From positions 2,512,501 through 2,576,500 of the forward strand of contig NZ_JARUBO010000005.1 of the NCBI RefSeq assembly GCF_029626235.1: a stretch of 64,000 nucleotides of DNA, read 5' to 3'. Of this stretch, positions 1 through 8,918 are shown piece by piece. The notes below the pieces were generated by a model, which did not search any database, had not been told where the DNA came from, and saw only the letters and a program-made list of their open reading frames with translations. How positions within the stretch are numbered: position 1 is the first letter of the stretch; each line of letters opens with the position of its first letter. The position numbers and the translations under genes were made by a program. The DNA comes from Micromonospora sp. WMMD1120. Its GTDB lineage: Bacteria > Actinomycetota > Actinomycetes > Mycobacteriales > Micromonosporaceae.

Positions 1-110
1 AGTTGGAGGCCGGTGCGCGCCCCGAGTTCCCCGTCCACGTCGAGATCGCCACCGAGGCCGGTAAGCCCACCTCGGCAATGACGGTGATCTGGACCCTGCG
101 GCCGAACTGA
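1..110 (+). CDS. C-terminal end of a DUF4442-like hotdog-fold protein (partial)
   Basis: The open frame enters from outside the window (codons in frame from base 3) and stops with TGA at 108-110. About 35 residues remain, ending in AMTVIWTLRPN. The alternating beta pattern (EFPVHVEI, then SAMTVIWTLRP) resembles the last strands of DUF4442 / YiiD-C type hotdog proteins, which are thioesterase-like and common in actinobacteria. Only the C-terminus is visible, so the family call is tentative and no substrate can be proposed. The next gene starts 60 bp downstream with its own promoter, so the two need not be one operon. Confidence 0.5.
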   Translation, partial: LEAGARPEFPVHVEIATEAGKPTSAMTVIWTLRPN

Positions 111-136
111 GGCGTGTCGGCGCGACGGAAACGGGT

Positions 137-163
137 TTGACGGCCCGGCGCTGTGGATAGATT
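137..163 (+). promoter_or_regulatory. Promoter of the HAD/GH65 pair, giving a leaderless start
   Basis: TTGACG at 137-142 and TAGATT at 158-163 are separated by 15 bp. The GTG start codon at 170 lies 6 nt after the -10 hexamer. That is the spacing at which actinobacterial leaderless mRNAs begin on the start codon itself, and no Shine-Dalgarno sequence lies in between. Seen directly: motifs and spacing. Inferred: leaderless transcription. The 15-bp spacer is slightly short. Confidence 0.55.
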
Positions 164-169
164 CGTACC

Positions 170-973
170 GTGCTGGGCCTACCTGCTCATGTGTCCGCCT
201 GTCTCTTCGACCTGGACGGTGTGCTGACGCAGACCGCCCGGGTGCACAACGCCGCCTGGAAGCAGACGTTCGACGAGTTTCTCCAGCAGCGCGCCACCCT
301 CTCCGGCGAGCCGTTCCAACCGTTCGATCCGGGGCCGGACTACAACCGTTACGTGGACGGCCGGCCCCGCGCCGACGGCGTCCGGGCGTTCCTCGCCTCC
401 CGTGGGATCGTGCTGCCCGAAGGCAGTCCGGACGATCCACCGGACGCCGACACCGTCAACGGCGTCGGCAACCGCAAGAACGTCCTGCTCTTGGACCAGC
501 TGCGTACCTCGGGGGTGGAGGTCTACCCGGGCTCGGTGCGCTACCTGGAGGCGGCGCGCGCCGCCGGCCTGCGCCGCGCCGTGGTCACCGCCAGCGCGAA
601 CGGGCGCGAGGTGATCGCCGCCGCGGGGTTCGAACCGCTGCTGGAGGCCCGGGTCGACGGGCTGGTCACCCGCGCGCAGGGGCTGCGTGGCAAACCGCAC
701 CCCGACACGTTCCTCGCCGGGGCCCGGCTGCTCGGCGTCGACCCCACGCGGGCCGCCGTGTTCGAGGACGCGCTTTCCGGGGTGGCCGCCGGTCGTGCCG
801 GTGGGTTCGGCTACGTGGTCGGCGTCGATCGGGTCGGGCAGGCCGACGAGTTGCGCGCGCACGGCGCCGACATCGTCGTGACCGACCTCGCCGACCTGCT
901 CGACGTCGCCGACCCGCCCGCGCCGACCCGCACCACCGCCGCGCTGCCAACCGGCGAGCGGGGCTCCGCGTGA
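170..973 (+). CDS. HAD-family beta-phosphoglucomutase-like hydrolase
   Basis: Protein of 267 residues. The HAD motif [10 protein letters not shown] carries the nucleophile and acid/base aspartates (D14, D16). It is followed by a helical cap, a TAS motif II region (VVTASANG), the lysine motif GKPHPDTFL and the FEDALSGV motif. Beta-phosphoglucomutases convert beta-glucose 1-phosphate to glucose 6-phosphate. The following gene, overlapping by 4 bp (GTGA at 970-973), is a family 65 glycoside phosphorylase that releases exactly this sugar phosphate, so the pair makes a compact alpha-glucoside phosphorolysis route. The start at GTG 170 is supported by a -10 hexamer placed 6 nt upstream, suggesting a leaderless mRNA. 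The C-terminal 20 residues are low-complexity Pro/Ala/Thr. A trehalose-phosphatase-like role is less likely given the partner. Confidence 0.85.
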   Translation: MLGLPAHVSACLFDLDGVLTQTARVHNAAWKQTFDEFLQQRATLSGEPFQPFDPGPDYNRYVDGRPRADGVRAFLASRGIVLPEGSPDDPPDADTVNGVGNRKNVLLLDQLRTSGVEVYPGSVRYLEAARAAGLRRAVVTASANGREVIAAAGFEPLLEARVDGLVTRAQGLRGKPHPDTFLAGARLLGVDPTRAAVFEDALSGVAAGRAGGFGYVVGVDRVGQADELRAHGADIVVTDLADLLDVADPPAPTRTTAALPTGERGSA

Positions 974-3342
974 TCCGGGAACGCGCCTATCCGGTCGAGC
1001 CGTGGCACGTACGGGAGACCCGGCTGGACATGGACGTGCTGGCCCAGTCCGAGTCGGTCTTCGCGCTCTCCAACGGACACGTCGGCCTGCGGGGCAACCT
1101 CGACGAGGGTGAGCCGCACGGGCTGCCCGGCACCTACCTCAACTCGTTCTACGAACTGCGTCCGCTGCCGTACGCGGAGGCGGGCTACGGCTTCCCCGAG
1201 TCCGGCCAGACCATCGTCAACGTGACCAACGGCAAACTGATCCGCCTGCTCGTCGACGACGAACCCCTCGACGTGCGCTACGGGGAGCTGCTGTGCCACG
1301 AGCGGGTCCTCGACATGCGGGCCGGCACCCTGCACCGGGAGCTGCACTGGCGCTCGCCCGCCGGCCGCGAGGTCAAGGTCCGCAGCACCCGCCTGGTCTC
1401 GTTCACCCAGCGGTCGGTCGCCGCCATCAGCTACGAGGTGGAGGCCGTCGACGGCCCGCTGCGGCTGATCGTGCAGTCCGAGTTGGTGGCGAACGAGTCA
1501 CTGCCCGCCCAGAGCAAGGACCCCCGGGTCGCGGCGGTGCTGGAGTCGCCGTTACAGGCCGAGGAGGAGCTGACCACTCCGGACGGAGGTCAGCTCATCC
1601 ACCGCACCAAGGTCTCCGGGCTGCGGGTCGCCGCCGCGATGGAGCACGAGGTGCACGGGCCGGACCACACGACGATCGAGTCGGAGGGCTACCAGGACTG
1701 GGTACGCACCACCATCGGCTGCGTGCTCCAGGCCGGCCAGAAGCTGCGCGTGATCAAGTATCTGACGTACGGCTGGTCGAGTCGACGGTCGCTGCCCGCG
1801 CTGCGCGACCAGGTCGGCGCGGCGCTGGCCGGCGCCCGGCTGGACGGCTGGGAGGGGCTGCGCCGGGAGCAGCGCAGCTACCTGGAAGCCTTCTGGGACG
1901 CCTCCGACGTGCTGGTCGAGGGCGACCCGGAGGTGCAGCAGGCGGTCCGGTTCGGGCTCTTCCACGTGCTCCAGGCCGGCGCGCGGGCCGAGCAGCGGCC
2001 GATCTCGGCGAAGGGGCTGACCGGTCCCGGGTACGACGGGCACGCGTTCTGGGACACCGAGATGTTCGTCCTGCCGGTGCTCACGTACACCCAGCCGAGC
2101 GCGGTGCGCAGCGCGTTGCAGTGGCGGCACAGCACCCTCGAGTCGGCCCGGGAACGGGCCGAGGCGCTCAACCTCCGCGGCGCCGCCTTCCCGTGGCGGA
2201 CCATCGAGGGGCAGGAGTCCTCCGGCTACTGGCCGGCCGGCACCGCCGCCTTCCACATCGCCGCCGACATCGCCGACGCCCTGCGCCGCTACGTCCTGGT
2301 CACCGGCGACACCCAACTGGAACGGGACATCGGGCTGGAGCTGCTGGTGGAGACCGCCCGGCTGTGGCGGTCGATCGGCCACCACGACCGGCACGGGCAG
2401 TTCCACATCGACGGCGTCACCGGCCCCGACGAGTACACAGCGGTGAAGAACGACAACATCTACACCAACCTGATGGCACAGCGGAACCTGCTCACCGCCG
2501 CCGACGTGGTGATGCGCTACCGGGATGAGGCGCTCCACCTCGGGGTCACCGACGAGGAGGCCGCGAGCTGGCGGGACGCCGCCGCGTCCATGCACATCCC
2601 GTACGACGAGGAACTCGACGTGCACCAGCAGGTGGAGGGCTTCACCCGGCTCCAGGAGTGGGACTTCGCGCACACCCCGGCGGAGAAGTACCCGCTGCTG
2701 CTGCACTACCCGTACTTCGATCTGTACCGCAAACAGGTGGTCAAGCAGGCCGACCTGGTGCTCGCCATGCACTGGCGGGGCGACGCGTTCACCGCCGAGC
2801 AGAAGGTGCGCAACTTCCTCTACTACGAGCGCCGCACCGTACGCGACTCGTCGCTGTCGGCCTGCACCCAGTCGGTGCTCGCGGCCGAGGTGGGTCACCC
2901 GGAGCTGGCCCACACCTACCTGCGCGAGGCCGCGCTGATGGATCTGCACGACCTCAACGAGAACACCCGCGACGGCGTGCACATGGCGTCGCTGGCCGGC
3001 GCGTGGCTCGCGCTGGTCAGCGGATTCGGTGGCCTGCGGGACCACGACGGCGAGCTGTCGTTCGCTCCCCGGCTCTCCAGCCGCCTCAGCCGCCTCGAGT
3101 TCTCGCTCCAGTGGCGCGGGCTGTCGCTGCGGGTGGACGTCCGGCCGCACCAGACGACGTACTCGCTGCGCCACGGCGGCCCGGACGACGTGGTGGAGCT
3201 TCGCCACCACGGCCAGGTCCTCCAGGTGACCTGCGACGAGCCGGTGACGGTGCCGGTTCCGCCGGCCGATCCGTCCGGCCCGGCGCCCGAGCAGCCACCG
3301 GGCCGCTCCCCGCTGCTGCGGCTACCGGAGCACGAAGAGTGA
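970..3342 (+). CDS. Glycoside hydrolase family 65 (maltose/trehalose/kojibiose phosphorylase type)
   Basis: Protein of 790 residues, the usual GH65 length. It has an N-terminal beta-sandwich ([34 protein letters not shown]), an (alpha/alpha)6 barrel and a small C-terminal beta domain. The phosphate-site lysine and aromatic region ([14 protein letters not shown]) and the general-acid segment [11 protein letters not shown] are present; the glutamate in GPDEY is the catalytic acid of the family. These enzymes phosphorolyse alpha-linked diglucosides to beta-glucose 1-phosphate plus glucose. The start codon GTG overlaps the stop of the HAD gene, so the two are translationally coupled, and the HAD enzyme would isomerise the product. 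Which disaccharide is used (maltose, trehalose, kojibiose or nigerose) cannot be told from sequence. A hairpin terminator follows at once. Confidence 0.9.
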   Translation: MIRERAYPVEPWHVRETRLDMDVLAQSESVFALSNGHVGLRGNLDEGEPHGLPGTYLNSFYELRPLPYAEAGYGFPESGQTIVNVTNGKLIRLLVDDEPLDVRYGELLCHERVLDMRAGTLHRELHWRSPAGREVKVRSTRLVSFTQRSVAAISYEVEAVDGPLRLIVQSELVANESLPAQSKDPRVAAVLESPLQAEEELTTPDGGQLIHRTKVSGLRVAAAMEHEVHGPDHTTIESEGYQDWVRTTIGCVLQAGQKLRVIKYLTYGWSSRRSLPALRDQVGAALAGARLDGWEGLRREQRSYLEAFWDASDVLVEGDPEVQQAVRFGLFHVLQAGARAEQRPISAKGLTGPGYDGHAFWDTEMFVLPVLTYTQPSAVRSALQWRHSTLESARERAEALNLRGAAFPWRTIEGQESSGYWPAGTAAFHIAADIADALRRYVLVTGDTQLERDIGLELLVETARLWRSIGHHDRHGQFHIDGVTGPDEYTAVKNDNIYTNLMAQRNLLTAADVVMRYRDEALHLGVTDEEAASWRDAAASMHIPYDEELDVHQQVEGFTRLQEWDFAHTPAEKYPLLLHYPYFDLYRKQVVKQADLVLAMHWRGDAFTAEQKVRNFLYYERRTVRDSSLSACTQSVLAAEVGHPELAHTYLREAALMDLHDLNENTRDGVHMASLAGAWLALVSGFGGLRDHDGELSFAPRLSSRLSRLEFSLQWRGLSLRVDVRPHQTTYSLRHGGPDDVVELRHHGQVLQVTCDEPVTVPVPPADPSGPAPEQPPGRSPLLRLPEHEE

Positions 3343-3343
3343 C

Positions 3344-3372
3344 GGTCGGGGCGGGACAATCCCGCCCCGACC
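3344..3372 (+). terminator. Hairpin terminator after the GH65 gene
   Basis: A perfect 13-bp inverted repeat (arms 3344-3356 and 3360-3372, loop CAA) begins 2 bp after the GH65 stop codon. There is no T-run, as is usual for terminators in very GC-rich actinobacteria. It sits between the end of this operon and the convergent small gene at 3388-3582, so it may work in both directions. Confidence 0.75.
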
Positions 3373-3387
3373 ACCTCCGCATCCGGG

Positions 3388-3582
3388 TCAGACCGGCTCG
3401 CCGGTCGAGGGGCGCCCGATGGCGTCCCGGGGCGCCGCCGCCTTCGGGTCGTCGGGTAGGCGGGCCGAAGCGGCCTGATCCCCGAAGTCCTGGTCCCCGA
3501 CGTTCCGGCCGCGCGCGGCGTCCTGCTCCCGTCGGGCCCGCTCGGTCTTCTGCTGCTGCTCGGAAATCTGCTGCTTGGCCAT
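3388..3582 (-). CDS. Small hydrophilic protein of unknown function
   Basis: 64 residues, start ATG at 3582, GAGG about 8 bp upstream. The sequence begins MAKQQISEQQQKTERARREQ, a Gln/Arg/Glu-rich likely helical segment, and continues with a charged, Gly/Pro-rich disordered tail. No cysteines, membrane segment or known domain is visible. It lies convergent to the GH65 gene and divergent from the alpha/beta hydrolase gene. I do not recognise the family; it resembles the many short, disordered, charged proteins of actinobacteria. Coding is supported by a GC-rich third-position pattern and a sensible start, not by a domain. Confidence 0.55.
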   Translation of the reverse strand: MAKQQISEQQQKTERARREQDAARGRNVGDQDFGDQAASARLPDDPKAAAPRDAIGRPSTGEPV

Positions 3583-3754
3583 GGCGATCCTCGCGATCCG
3601 TCGGGGCGCCGCTGCGCCGACACGGTCTGCGGTCGCTCGTCGCGTACCCGACGCCCCCTCCGGCAAACGCGGCCCGCCGGCGCGGCGACCAGCGGGCGTG
3701 CGGCGCGGCACGCGGGGTACCCGCTGTCGTAGCCGAGCACGCGGAGGTGCGGAC

Positions 3755-4408
3755 GTGGACGAGCAGCGGAGCACGGTGACCGTTCCGGTCGGGGACGCCC
3801 GACTCACCGCCGACGTGACGCTCCCGGCCCAGCCGGTCGGTGTGGTGCTGTTCGCGCACGGCAGCGGCAGCTCCCGGCACAGCCCGCGTAACGTCGCGGT
3901 GGCCCGGACGCTCAACGACAGCGGACTCGGCACGGTGCTGGCGGACCTGCTGACTCCCGCCGAGGACGAGATCGACGCGCGCACCGCCGAACTGCGCTTC
4001 GACATCGGGCTGCTGGCCAGTCGGCTGGTCGGGATCGTCGACTGGCTGGGGGTCGAGCGCCCCGCTGGAGACGTACCGATCGGTCTGTTCGGGGCCAGCA
4101 CCGGCGCGGCCGCCGCACTGGTCGCGGCGGCCTCGCGCGCCGACCGGGTGCGGGCCGTGGTCAGCCGTGGCGGCCGGCCGGATCTGGCCGGTAACGCGCT
4201 GACGCAGGTGCGCGCCCCCACGTTGCTGCTGGTCGGTGGCTCGGACGAGGAGGTGCTGACGCTCAACGAACGTGCCGTGGCCGAGCTGGGACCGGTGGGC
4301 GAGGTTCGGGTGGTAGCCGGTGCGACCCATCTCTTCGAGGAGTCCGGCACCCTGGAGCAGGTCGCCGCCGAGGCCGCCACCTGGTTCGTCACCCACCTCC
4401 GCCGGTGA
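3755..4408 (+). CDS. Alpha/beta hydrolase, dienelactone-hydrolase-like
   Basis: 217 residues from GTG 3755, chosen because GGAGG lies 7 bp upstream; the open frame extends further 5' but that stretch looks non-coding. Features of the fold: an oxyanion strand VLFAHGSGSSRHSPRN, the nucleophile elbow GASTGAA (Ser115), the acid region VGGSDEEV (Asp164) and the histidine in GATHLFEE (His192). Proteins of this type in actinobacteria often sit beside phosphoribosyltransferases or stress genes; none is adjacent here. Substrate unknown, probably a cytosolic esterase or lactonase. Its TGA stop (4406-4408) directly abuts the stop of the convergent permease gene (4409-4411), leaving no intergenic space. 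Confidence 0.8.
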   Translation: MDEQRSTVTVPVGDARLTADVTLPAQPVGVVLFAHGSGSSRHSPRNVAVARTLNDSGLGTVLADLLTPAEDEIDARTAELRFDIGLLASRLVGIVDWLGVERPAGDVPIGLFGASTGAAAALVAAASRADRVRAVVSRGGRPDLAGNALTQVRAPTLLLVGGSDEEVLTLNERAVAELGPVGEVRVVAGATHLFEESGTLEQVAAEAATWFVTHLRR

Positions 4409-5515
4409 TCACTCCGCCGGCAGCAGGCCCGCGTTCGCCCGCCGCTGCTGAACGGTGTCGATGACCCGCCAGAGGACAGCGGTGATCGGGACGCTGACGA
4501 AGGCCCCGGCGATCCCACCGATCAGGGTGCCCGCGGTGACCGCCACCAGGATCACCGCCGGATGCAGGCGGACCTGCCGTTTCATCACCAGCGGCTCCAG
4601 CAGGTTGCCCTCGATCTGCTGAACGGCGATCACCGCCGCGAGGGTGAGCAGGGCGGTGGTGGGCCCGTTCGCGGCCAACGCCACCAGCACCGCCACCGCG
4701 CCGGCCACCGTCGCCCCGATGATCGGCACGAACCCGCCGAGGAACGTGATCAGCGCCAACGGCAGGGCGAGCGGAACCCGGAGCACCACCAGGGCCAGTC
4801 CGATGCCGATCGCGTCCACGGCGGCGATGAACATGGTGCCCCGGCTGTACGCGCCGAGCGTCTGCCACCCGTTGCGGCCGGCCTCGGCCAGCACCGGCCG
4901 GTTCGCGCCCGACACCCGGGACAGCACCCAGTGCCACATCGACCGGCCGTCCTTGATCAGGAAGAAGAGCAGGACCAGGGCGAGCAGCGCGGAGCCGAAG
5001 ACCTCGGTGGCGGTCCGGGCGCCGGCCACCGGGTCCGGGGAGCTACCACTGAGCCCTTTCCGGGCCTGCTCGACCAGCCGGTCCAGCTGTGCCTCGCTGA
5101 CCGGCAGGGTGGACGTCACGAAGTCCCGGCTGCGCTCGACCCCCTGGGTCAGCTCCTGACTGAGCTGGTCGAACTGGCTGGCGGTCAGGTTCCACACCAG
5201 GGCGCCGACACCGACCAGGATGCCGAGCAGCAGGAGCACCGAGCAGAGCGCGGCCAGCGCCGCCGGCACGCGCAGCCGGCGGAGCCGGAGCTGCACCGGG
5301 TCGAGCAGCGCGGTCAGGAAGATGGTGGCGGCCAACGCGATGGCCAGCGGCGCCAGCAGGACGGCGACCCGGCCCAGCAGGTAGAGCCCGGCGGCGACCA
5401 CCACCAGGCAGGCGCTCCACAGCACCGTGGTCCGGACCAGCCAGGGCAGCGTCGCCCAACTCTGCCTCGGGCCGGGTTCGCCGGACGTCGTCCCGGGTTC
5501 CTCCGCTGCCGCCAT
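4409..5515 (-). CDS. AI-2E family transporter (PerM/TqsA-like permease)
   Basis: 368-residue multi-span membrane protein. Two N-terminal hydrophobic spans (about residues 30-70, LVVVAAGLYLLGRVAVLLAPLA), a third near 85-110, a long periplasmic/soluble stretch (about 110-160), then a C-terminal cluster of spans ending IGGIAGAFVSVPITAVLWRV. The GFVPIIGA and EGNLLEPLVM segments match the conserved C-terminal half of AI-2E/UPF0118 permeases. Members export or take up small molecules or ions (some act as Na+/H+ antiporters), so the family name should not be read as proof of autoinducer transport. A single gene; the acidic N-terminus and ATG at 5515 fit the family. Confidence 0.85.
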   Translation of the reverse strand: MAAAEEPGTTSGEPGPRQSWATLPWLVRTTVLWSACLVVVAAGLYLLGRVAVLLAPLAIALAATIFLTALLDPVQLRLRRLRVPAALAALCSVLLLLGILVGVGALVWNLTASQFDQLSQELTQGVERSRDFVTSTLPVSEAQLDRLVEQARKGLSGSSPDPVAGARTATEVFGSALLALVLLFFLIKDGRSMWHWVLSRVSGANRPVLAEAGRNGWQTLGAYSRGTMFIAAVDAIGIGLALVVLRVPLALPLALITFLGGFVPIIGATVAGAVAVLVALAANGPTTALLTLAAVIAVQQIEGNLLEPLVMKRQVRLHPAVILVAVTAGTLIGGIAGAFVSVPITAVLWRVIDTVQQRRANAGLLPAE

Positions 5516-5726
5516 GTCGGTCCTCCTCGATCTCGGCGAGGTCGGTACCCAGCCGGTCGTGCGCCGACACCCGTTTCACGCCTGCTGCGCGCGACTGCCC
5601 GCGCGGATCGTACGCCGGTTGCGGGCCTCCGGGTGGGCGTTCGCGGAGCACGACCCGTCCGACGGCGTTTGCGCGGTCGGACCGGGGGAAGGCAACCAAC
5701 CGGGAGCACACCGAAGGAGGAGCACA

Positions 5727-5909
5727 GTGGGCGACTTCATGGACAAGGCGAAGGACTTCGCGGACAAGCACGACAAGCAGGTCGACCAGGGCCTCGACAA
5801 GGCGGGCGACATGGCCGACAAGCGCACCGGCGGCAAGTACTCCGACAACATCGACAAGGGCGTCGACCAGGCGCAGGCGCGTACCGGTGAGGGTGACCAG
5901 GTGCGGTGA
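5727..5909 (+). CDS. MT0933-like antitoxin family small protein
   Basis: 60 residues from GTG 5727, with AAGGAGG 6 bp upstream. The sequence is highly charged with DKAKDFADKH, DQGLDKAGDMADKRTGGKY and DKGVDQAQ repeats, the pattern of the Pfam MT0933-like antitoxin family (Rv0909 of M. tuberculosis). In Rv0909/Rv0910 the antitoxin pairs with a polyketide-cyclase-like (START) toxin; no such toxin is next to it. The downstream neighbour is a convergent hemerythrin gene. Many actinobacteria carry solo copies, so a stress or LEA-like role is as likely as antitoxin function. Confidence 0.75.
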   Translation: MGDFMDKAKDFADKHDKQVDQGLDKAGDMADKRTGGKYSDNIDKGVDQAQARTGEGDQVR

Positions 5910-5979
5910 CCGGCGTCGTCCCCGGGCCGGCGCACGGCGTCCGGACCCGGGGATGCCCGGTCCGGAGTGGACTGCCCGC

Positions 5980-6579
5980 TCAGCGCTGCCGGCGAAGCTC
6001 CTCCGGCGAGGTGGGCCGGCCGGTCAGGGCGTCGCGTAGCCGGTCGACCAGCCCGATCCCGGGAGCGAGCAGCCGGTGTGCCGTCGGGTGCTCCGGCCCG
6101 GCCGGATGCGGTCGGGTCGGACCGAGCTGTTTGATGGCAGTCACCTTCGCCACCGCGTCGACCAGCTCCTCCCGGGCCGTCGCCGCGCGCAGCCGGGGGA
6201 AGAGTTCGTTCTCCTCCTCCCGTACGTGGTCGCGGACGACGCCGGCCAGGTAGCTCAGCAGCTCGTCGAAGCGCGCGCCGGACGGATCGGTCGACTCCCA
6301 CTCCTTCATGGCCCGCTCAACGTCGGCGTGTTCCGCGATCTCGCTGTCCGCGATCTCGTTCCCGTCGGGCAACACCTTGCGGGCGATCGGATAGACGTAC
6401 GCCTCCTCGGCCACCGCGTGCCGGACCAGCTCGGCGATCACCACGTCGGCGAGGTGACGGCGGTGCTCCGCGGCGCCCTGCCGGGTCTCCAGCTCGACGA
6501 GGAGCGCCTCGACCGTGCGGTGGTCGGAGATCAGCAGGTCGACGACGTCACGATCGTCGGTGATCTGCGAATCGCTCAT
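5980..6579 (-). CDS. Hemerythrin HHE-domain protein
   Basis: 199 residues from ATG 6579 (MSDSQITDDRD), preferred over an upstream in-frame ATG because the extension is not family-like. A four-helix HHE cation-binding domain is visible: LLISDHRTVEALL, LVRHAVAEEAYVYP, EHADVERAMKEW and VVRDHVREEENELFP provide the expected His/Glu di-iron ligands. The C-terminal 60 residues are Pro-rich and variable. Such proteins bind O2 or NO or sense redox state in the cytoplasm; this one has no fused sensor domain. It is divergently placed to the FUSC-like transporter gene, with about 170 bp between starts. Confidence 0.85.
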   Translation of the reverse strand: MSDSQITDDRDVVDLLISDHRTVEALLVELETRQGAAEHRRHLADVVIAELVRHAVAEEAYVYPIARKVLPDGNEIADSEIAEHADVERAMKEWESTDPSGARFDELLSYLAGVVRDHVREEENELFPRLRAATAREELVDAVAKVTAIKQLGPTRPHPAGPEHPTAHRLLAPGIGLVDRLRDALTGRPTSPEELRRQR

Positions 6580-6749
6580 GTCACGGCCCCTTACCGGTTG
6601 CGGTCGGTGGGAGGTGTGTGGCAGTGGTACCCCCACGGGGATAACCGAACCCACAGTCGACGATGTGTTCAACGGTGCCGGTGGGTCCCCGGGTGACGGT
6701 GCCGACCGACCGGCGCGATTGCCCCTCCGATCGTGGGGTAACCGCCGCC

Positions 6750-8075
6750 ATGACCACCGACCGCCCGCACGCCGACCGCGACCGGTCGCGGCTCGACGCG
6801 GTCGCCGAACGCGGCGGCACGGCGGTTCAGCGGGTACGCCACCGCGGTGGGCGCGCCGGCCGGATCCGGGCCCGGCAGTGGGAACTCACCCTGGTGATCT
6901 CCATCCAGGCCGGGCTGGCCGCGGCGATCGCCGCCCTGCTCGCCCAGCACCTCCTCGGCCCCGGCTCGCACGTCTTCGCCCCCGCCGCCGCCGTCGGTAC
7001 GATCGCCACCGCCATCGGGCAGCGGGCCCGGCGTACCTTCGAGCTGCTGGGCGGCGTCGGCCTGGGCATCGTCATCGGCGACGGGCTGCGCTACGTCCTC
7101 GGCTCGGGCCCGTGGCAGACGGGTGTGGTGGTCGCGCTGGCCATCGCCGTCGCGTTGCTGGTGGCCGGCAAGGGCGGCGCGCTCGTCGGTCAGGCCGGTG
7201 GTACAGCGGTGCTGATCGCCACGCTCGCCCCGATGAACCGTGGTCTGGAGCTGCCCCGGATCTTCGACGCGCTCGTCGGCGGGGCGGTCGGCCTGGTGGT
7301 GGTGGCGCTGTTGTTGCCGGTCAATCCGATGCGGGTGCTGGACCGGGCCGCCGCGCCGATCTTTGCGATCCTCTCCCAGCAGCTCGGCGAATTGGCCGAG
7401 GCGATGCGCGACCGTGACGAGGACCGGAGCCTGAAGGTCCTGGACCGCCTGCGCGGCACCGACGACGACCTCAGCCGTCTGCACGACGCGTTGAGTGGCG
7501 CGGAGGAGGTGGTGACGATCGCCCCGGCACGGTGGCACCGCCGGCAGCAGTACCACAGGTACGCCCGCAGCGCGGCTCAACTGGAGCGGTTGCTGTTGAA
7601 CAGCCGCGGCATGGCCCGCTGGTCGACGACAGCGCTGCAGTACGACGAGCCGATGCCACCGGAGCTGCCGGACGCGATGAGCCGGTTGGGTCAGGCGGTC
7701 GCCGAGATGCGCACTGAGTGCCAGACCGGTGAAGATCCGAAGCGCATGCGCCGGCTCGTCGAGGAGTGCGCCGAGTCGGCCGGACGGGCGGTCGCTACCG
7801 GGGTGGGCTCGTTCGGCGAGTCGCTGGTGACCGGACTGCGTACCGCGTCGAGCGACCTGCTCAGGGCGTGTGGTCGCGAGCCCGACGACGCCAACCGGAT
7901 AGTGCGTCGGGCGGCCGGCGCCGGCGAGGCCGAGATCCACCCACCGGCCCGGAGACAGATGCGGCGGCCCCGGCCGCCCCGGGCCGCCCGGGCTCGTCGC
8001 CGCGCGCACGTCGCCGCCCGTGTCCGCGCCGACAGCCGGACCGGTCCCCCCGCGCGGGAGAGACCGGCCCGGTGA
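6750..8075 (+). CDS. FUSC / aromatic-acid-exporter-like membrane protein
   Basis: About 441 residues from ATG 6750; no strong ribosome-binding site is visible, so the start is uncertain. After a basic N-terminus comes a block of about six membrane spans (about residues 50-195: TLVISIQAGLAAAIAALLAQ through LVGGAVGLVVVALLLPV), then a long cytosolic helical region (about 210-400) and an Arg/Ala/Pro-rich tail. This half-size layout matches the FUSC/DUF939 (ArAE) efflux family, typically involved in export of aromatic acids or cell-envelope precursors. No membrane-fusion partner is nearby, as is normal in Gram-positive bacteria. Substrate unknown. Confidence 0.75.
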   Translation: MTTDRPHADRDRSRLDAVAERGGTAVQRVRHRGGRAGRIRARQWELTLVISIQAGLAAAIAALLAQHLLGPGSHVFAPAAAVGTIATAIGQRARRTFELLGGVGLGIVIGDGLRYVLGSGPWQTGVVVALAIAVALLVAGKGGALVGQAGGTAVLIATLAPMNRGLELPRIFDALVGGAVGLVVVALLLPVNPMRVLDRAAAPIFAILSQQLGELAEAMRDRDEDRSLKVLDRLRGTDDDLSRLHDALSGAEEVVTIAPARWHRRQQYHRYARSAAQLERLLLNSRGMARWSTTALQYDEPMPPELPDAMSRLGQAVAEMRTECQTGEDPKRMRRLVEECAESAGRAVATGVGSFGESLVTGLRTASSDLLRACGREPDDANRIVRRAAGAGEAEIHPPARRQMRRPRPPRAARARRRAHVAARVRADSRTGPPARERPAR

Positions 8076-8086
8076 GGTTGTCCCGG

Positions 8087-8740
8087 TCAGGAGGAGTAGC
8101 CGCGCTCGGCGATCCAGTTGGCGACCTTCGGCAGGCTCATCCAGTACTCGCCGAGGGCCGGGTCGGCCGGATCGGCGACCCGGATCAGGTCACCGTTGTC
8201 GCGGTAGCCGACCAGGGTCAGGTAGTGGCCACCCTCGTACGAGTGCGGGTTGCCGTCGGTGTCCACGGTGGTGCCCTTGATGTTGGCCACCACCGGCCGG
8301 CCCGCGTCCACGGCGGCCAGCACGTCGCGGCGCAGCTGCTCGACCTGCTCCGGGCGGGCCACCGAGTCACGGATCTCGGTGGTCCGGTACCTGCCCCCGG
8401 TCAGCTCGTTGAGCACCCGGGTGGTGTCCAGGGCCGAGGGGGTGCCCGCCTCGGTGGTGCCGAGCAGCGTCGCCACCTCGTCCTGGGAGACCGCCTTGCC
8501 CTGGGCGGACAGGGCGATCCGGGTCGCGGCCGGGCCGCAGTAGTAGAAGTTCGGCTGGGCCTGGTAGTCGATCGCGAGGACCCGCTCGGCCGGCCTGTCC
8601 TTCTGGCTCGACGAGGCCGGGGCGACCGGGGCGGTCGACGCCGGAGCGGCCTGCGCGGCCACCGCCGGGCCGAGGACGCAACCGCCGGCGACCAGCAGGC
8701 CGGCGACGGACAGACCACTCCTGTGCACGATGGGGTTCAT
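8087..8740 (-). CDS. Secreted C39-like (papain-fold) peptidase
   Basis: 217 residues from ATG 8740 (GGAG 9 bp upstream). Signal peptide about residues 1-32 (VAGLLVAGGCVLGPAVAAQAA). The mature protein starts with a Pro/Ser/Ala linker and contains a peptidase_C39_2 domain: DYQAQPNFYYCGPA supplies the nucleophile Cys68, GGHYLTLVGY the histidine His172, and VADPADP Asp190. The spacing fits the family. Proteins like this are common solo exported enzymes in Micromonospora and Streptomyces; the substrate (peptide or peptidoglycan cross-bridge) is unknown. It is not fused to an ABC transporter, so it is not a bacteriocin-processing exporter. Confidence 0.85.
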   Translation of the reverse strand: MNPIVHRSGLSVAGLLVAGGCVLGPAVAAQAAPASTAPVAPASSSQKDRPAERVLAIDYQAQPNFYYCGPAATRIALSAQGKAVSQDEVATLLGTTEAGTPSALDTTRVLNELTGGRYRTTEIRDSVARPEQVEQLRRDVLAAVDAGRPVVANIKGTTVDTDGNPHSYEGGHYLTLVGYRDNGDLIRVADPADPALGEYWMSLPKVANWIAERGYSS

Positions 8741-8918
8741 TGTCGAGTCTCCGTTCGGGGGGTTGGCGTCCCCGCTCGTCGCGGCGGACGGCAGCACCGG
8801 GAATGGCGCTCGGCGCACGTGGGACGTGACCCGCGGTGGCCGCGACCCTCGGCTTACCGGGTACGCAACCGCTCCGCCTCCTCGAGAATTCCGCCCACGG
8901 CGAGACCCCGCCGGTCGC

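Noticed and set aside
1552..3210. Long open frame (552 codons) on the minus strand opposite the GH65 gene
   Set aside because: Arg/Gly/Val-rich shadow frame of a high-GC gene; no ribosome-binding site, no domain, and GH65 on the other strand is unambiguous.
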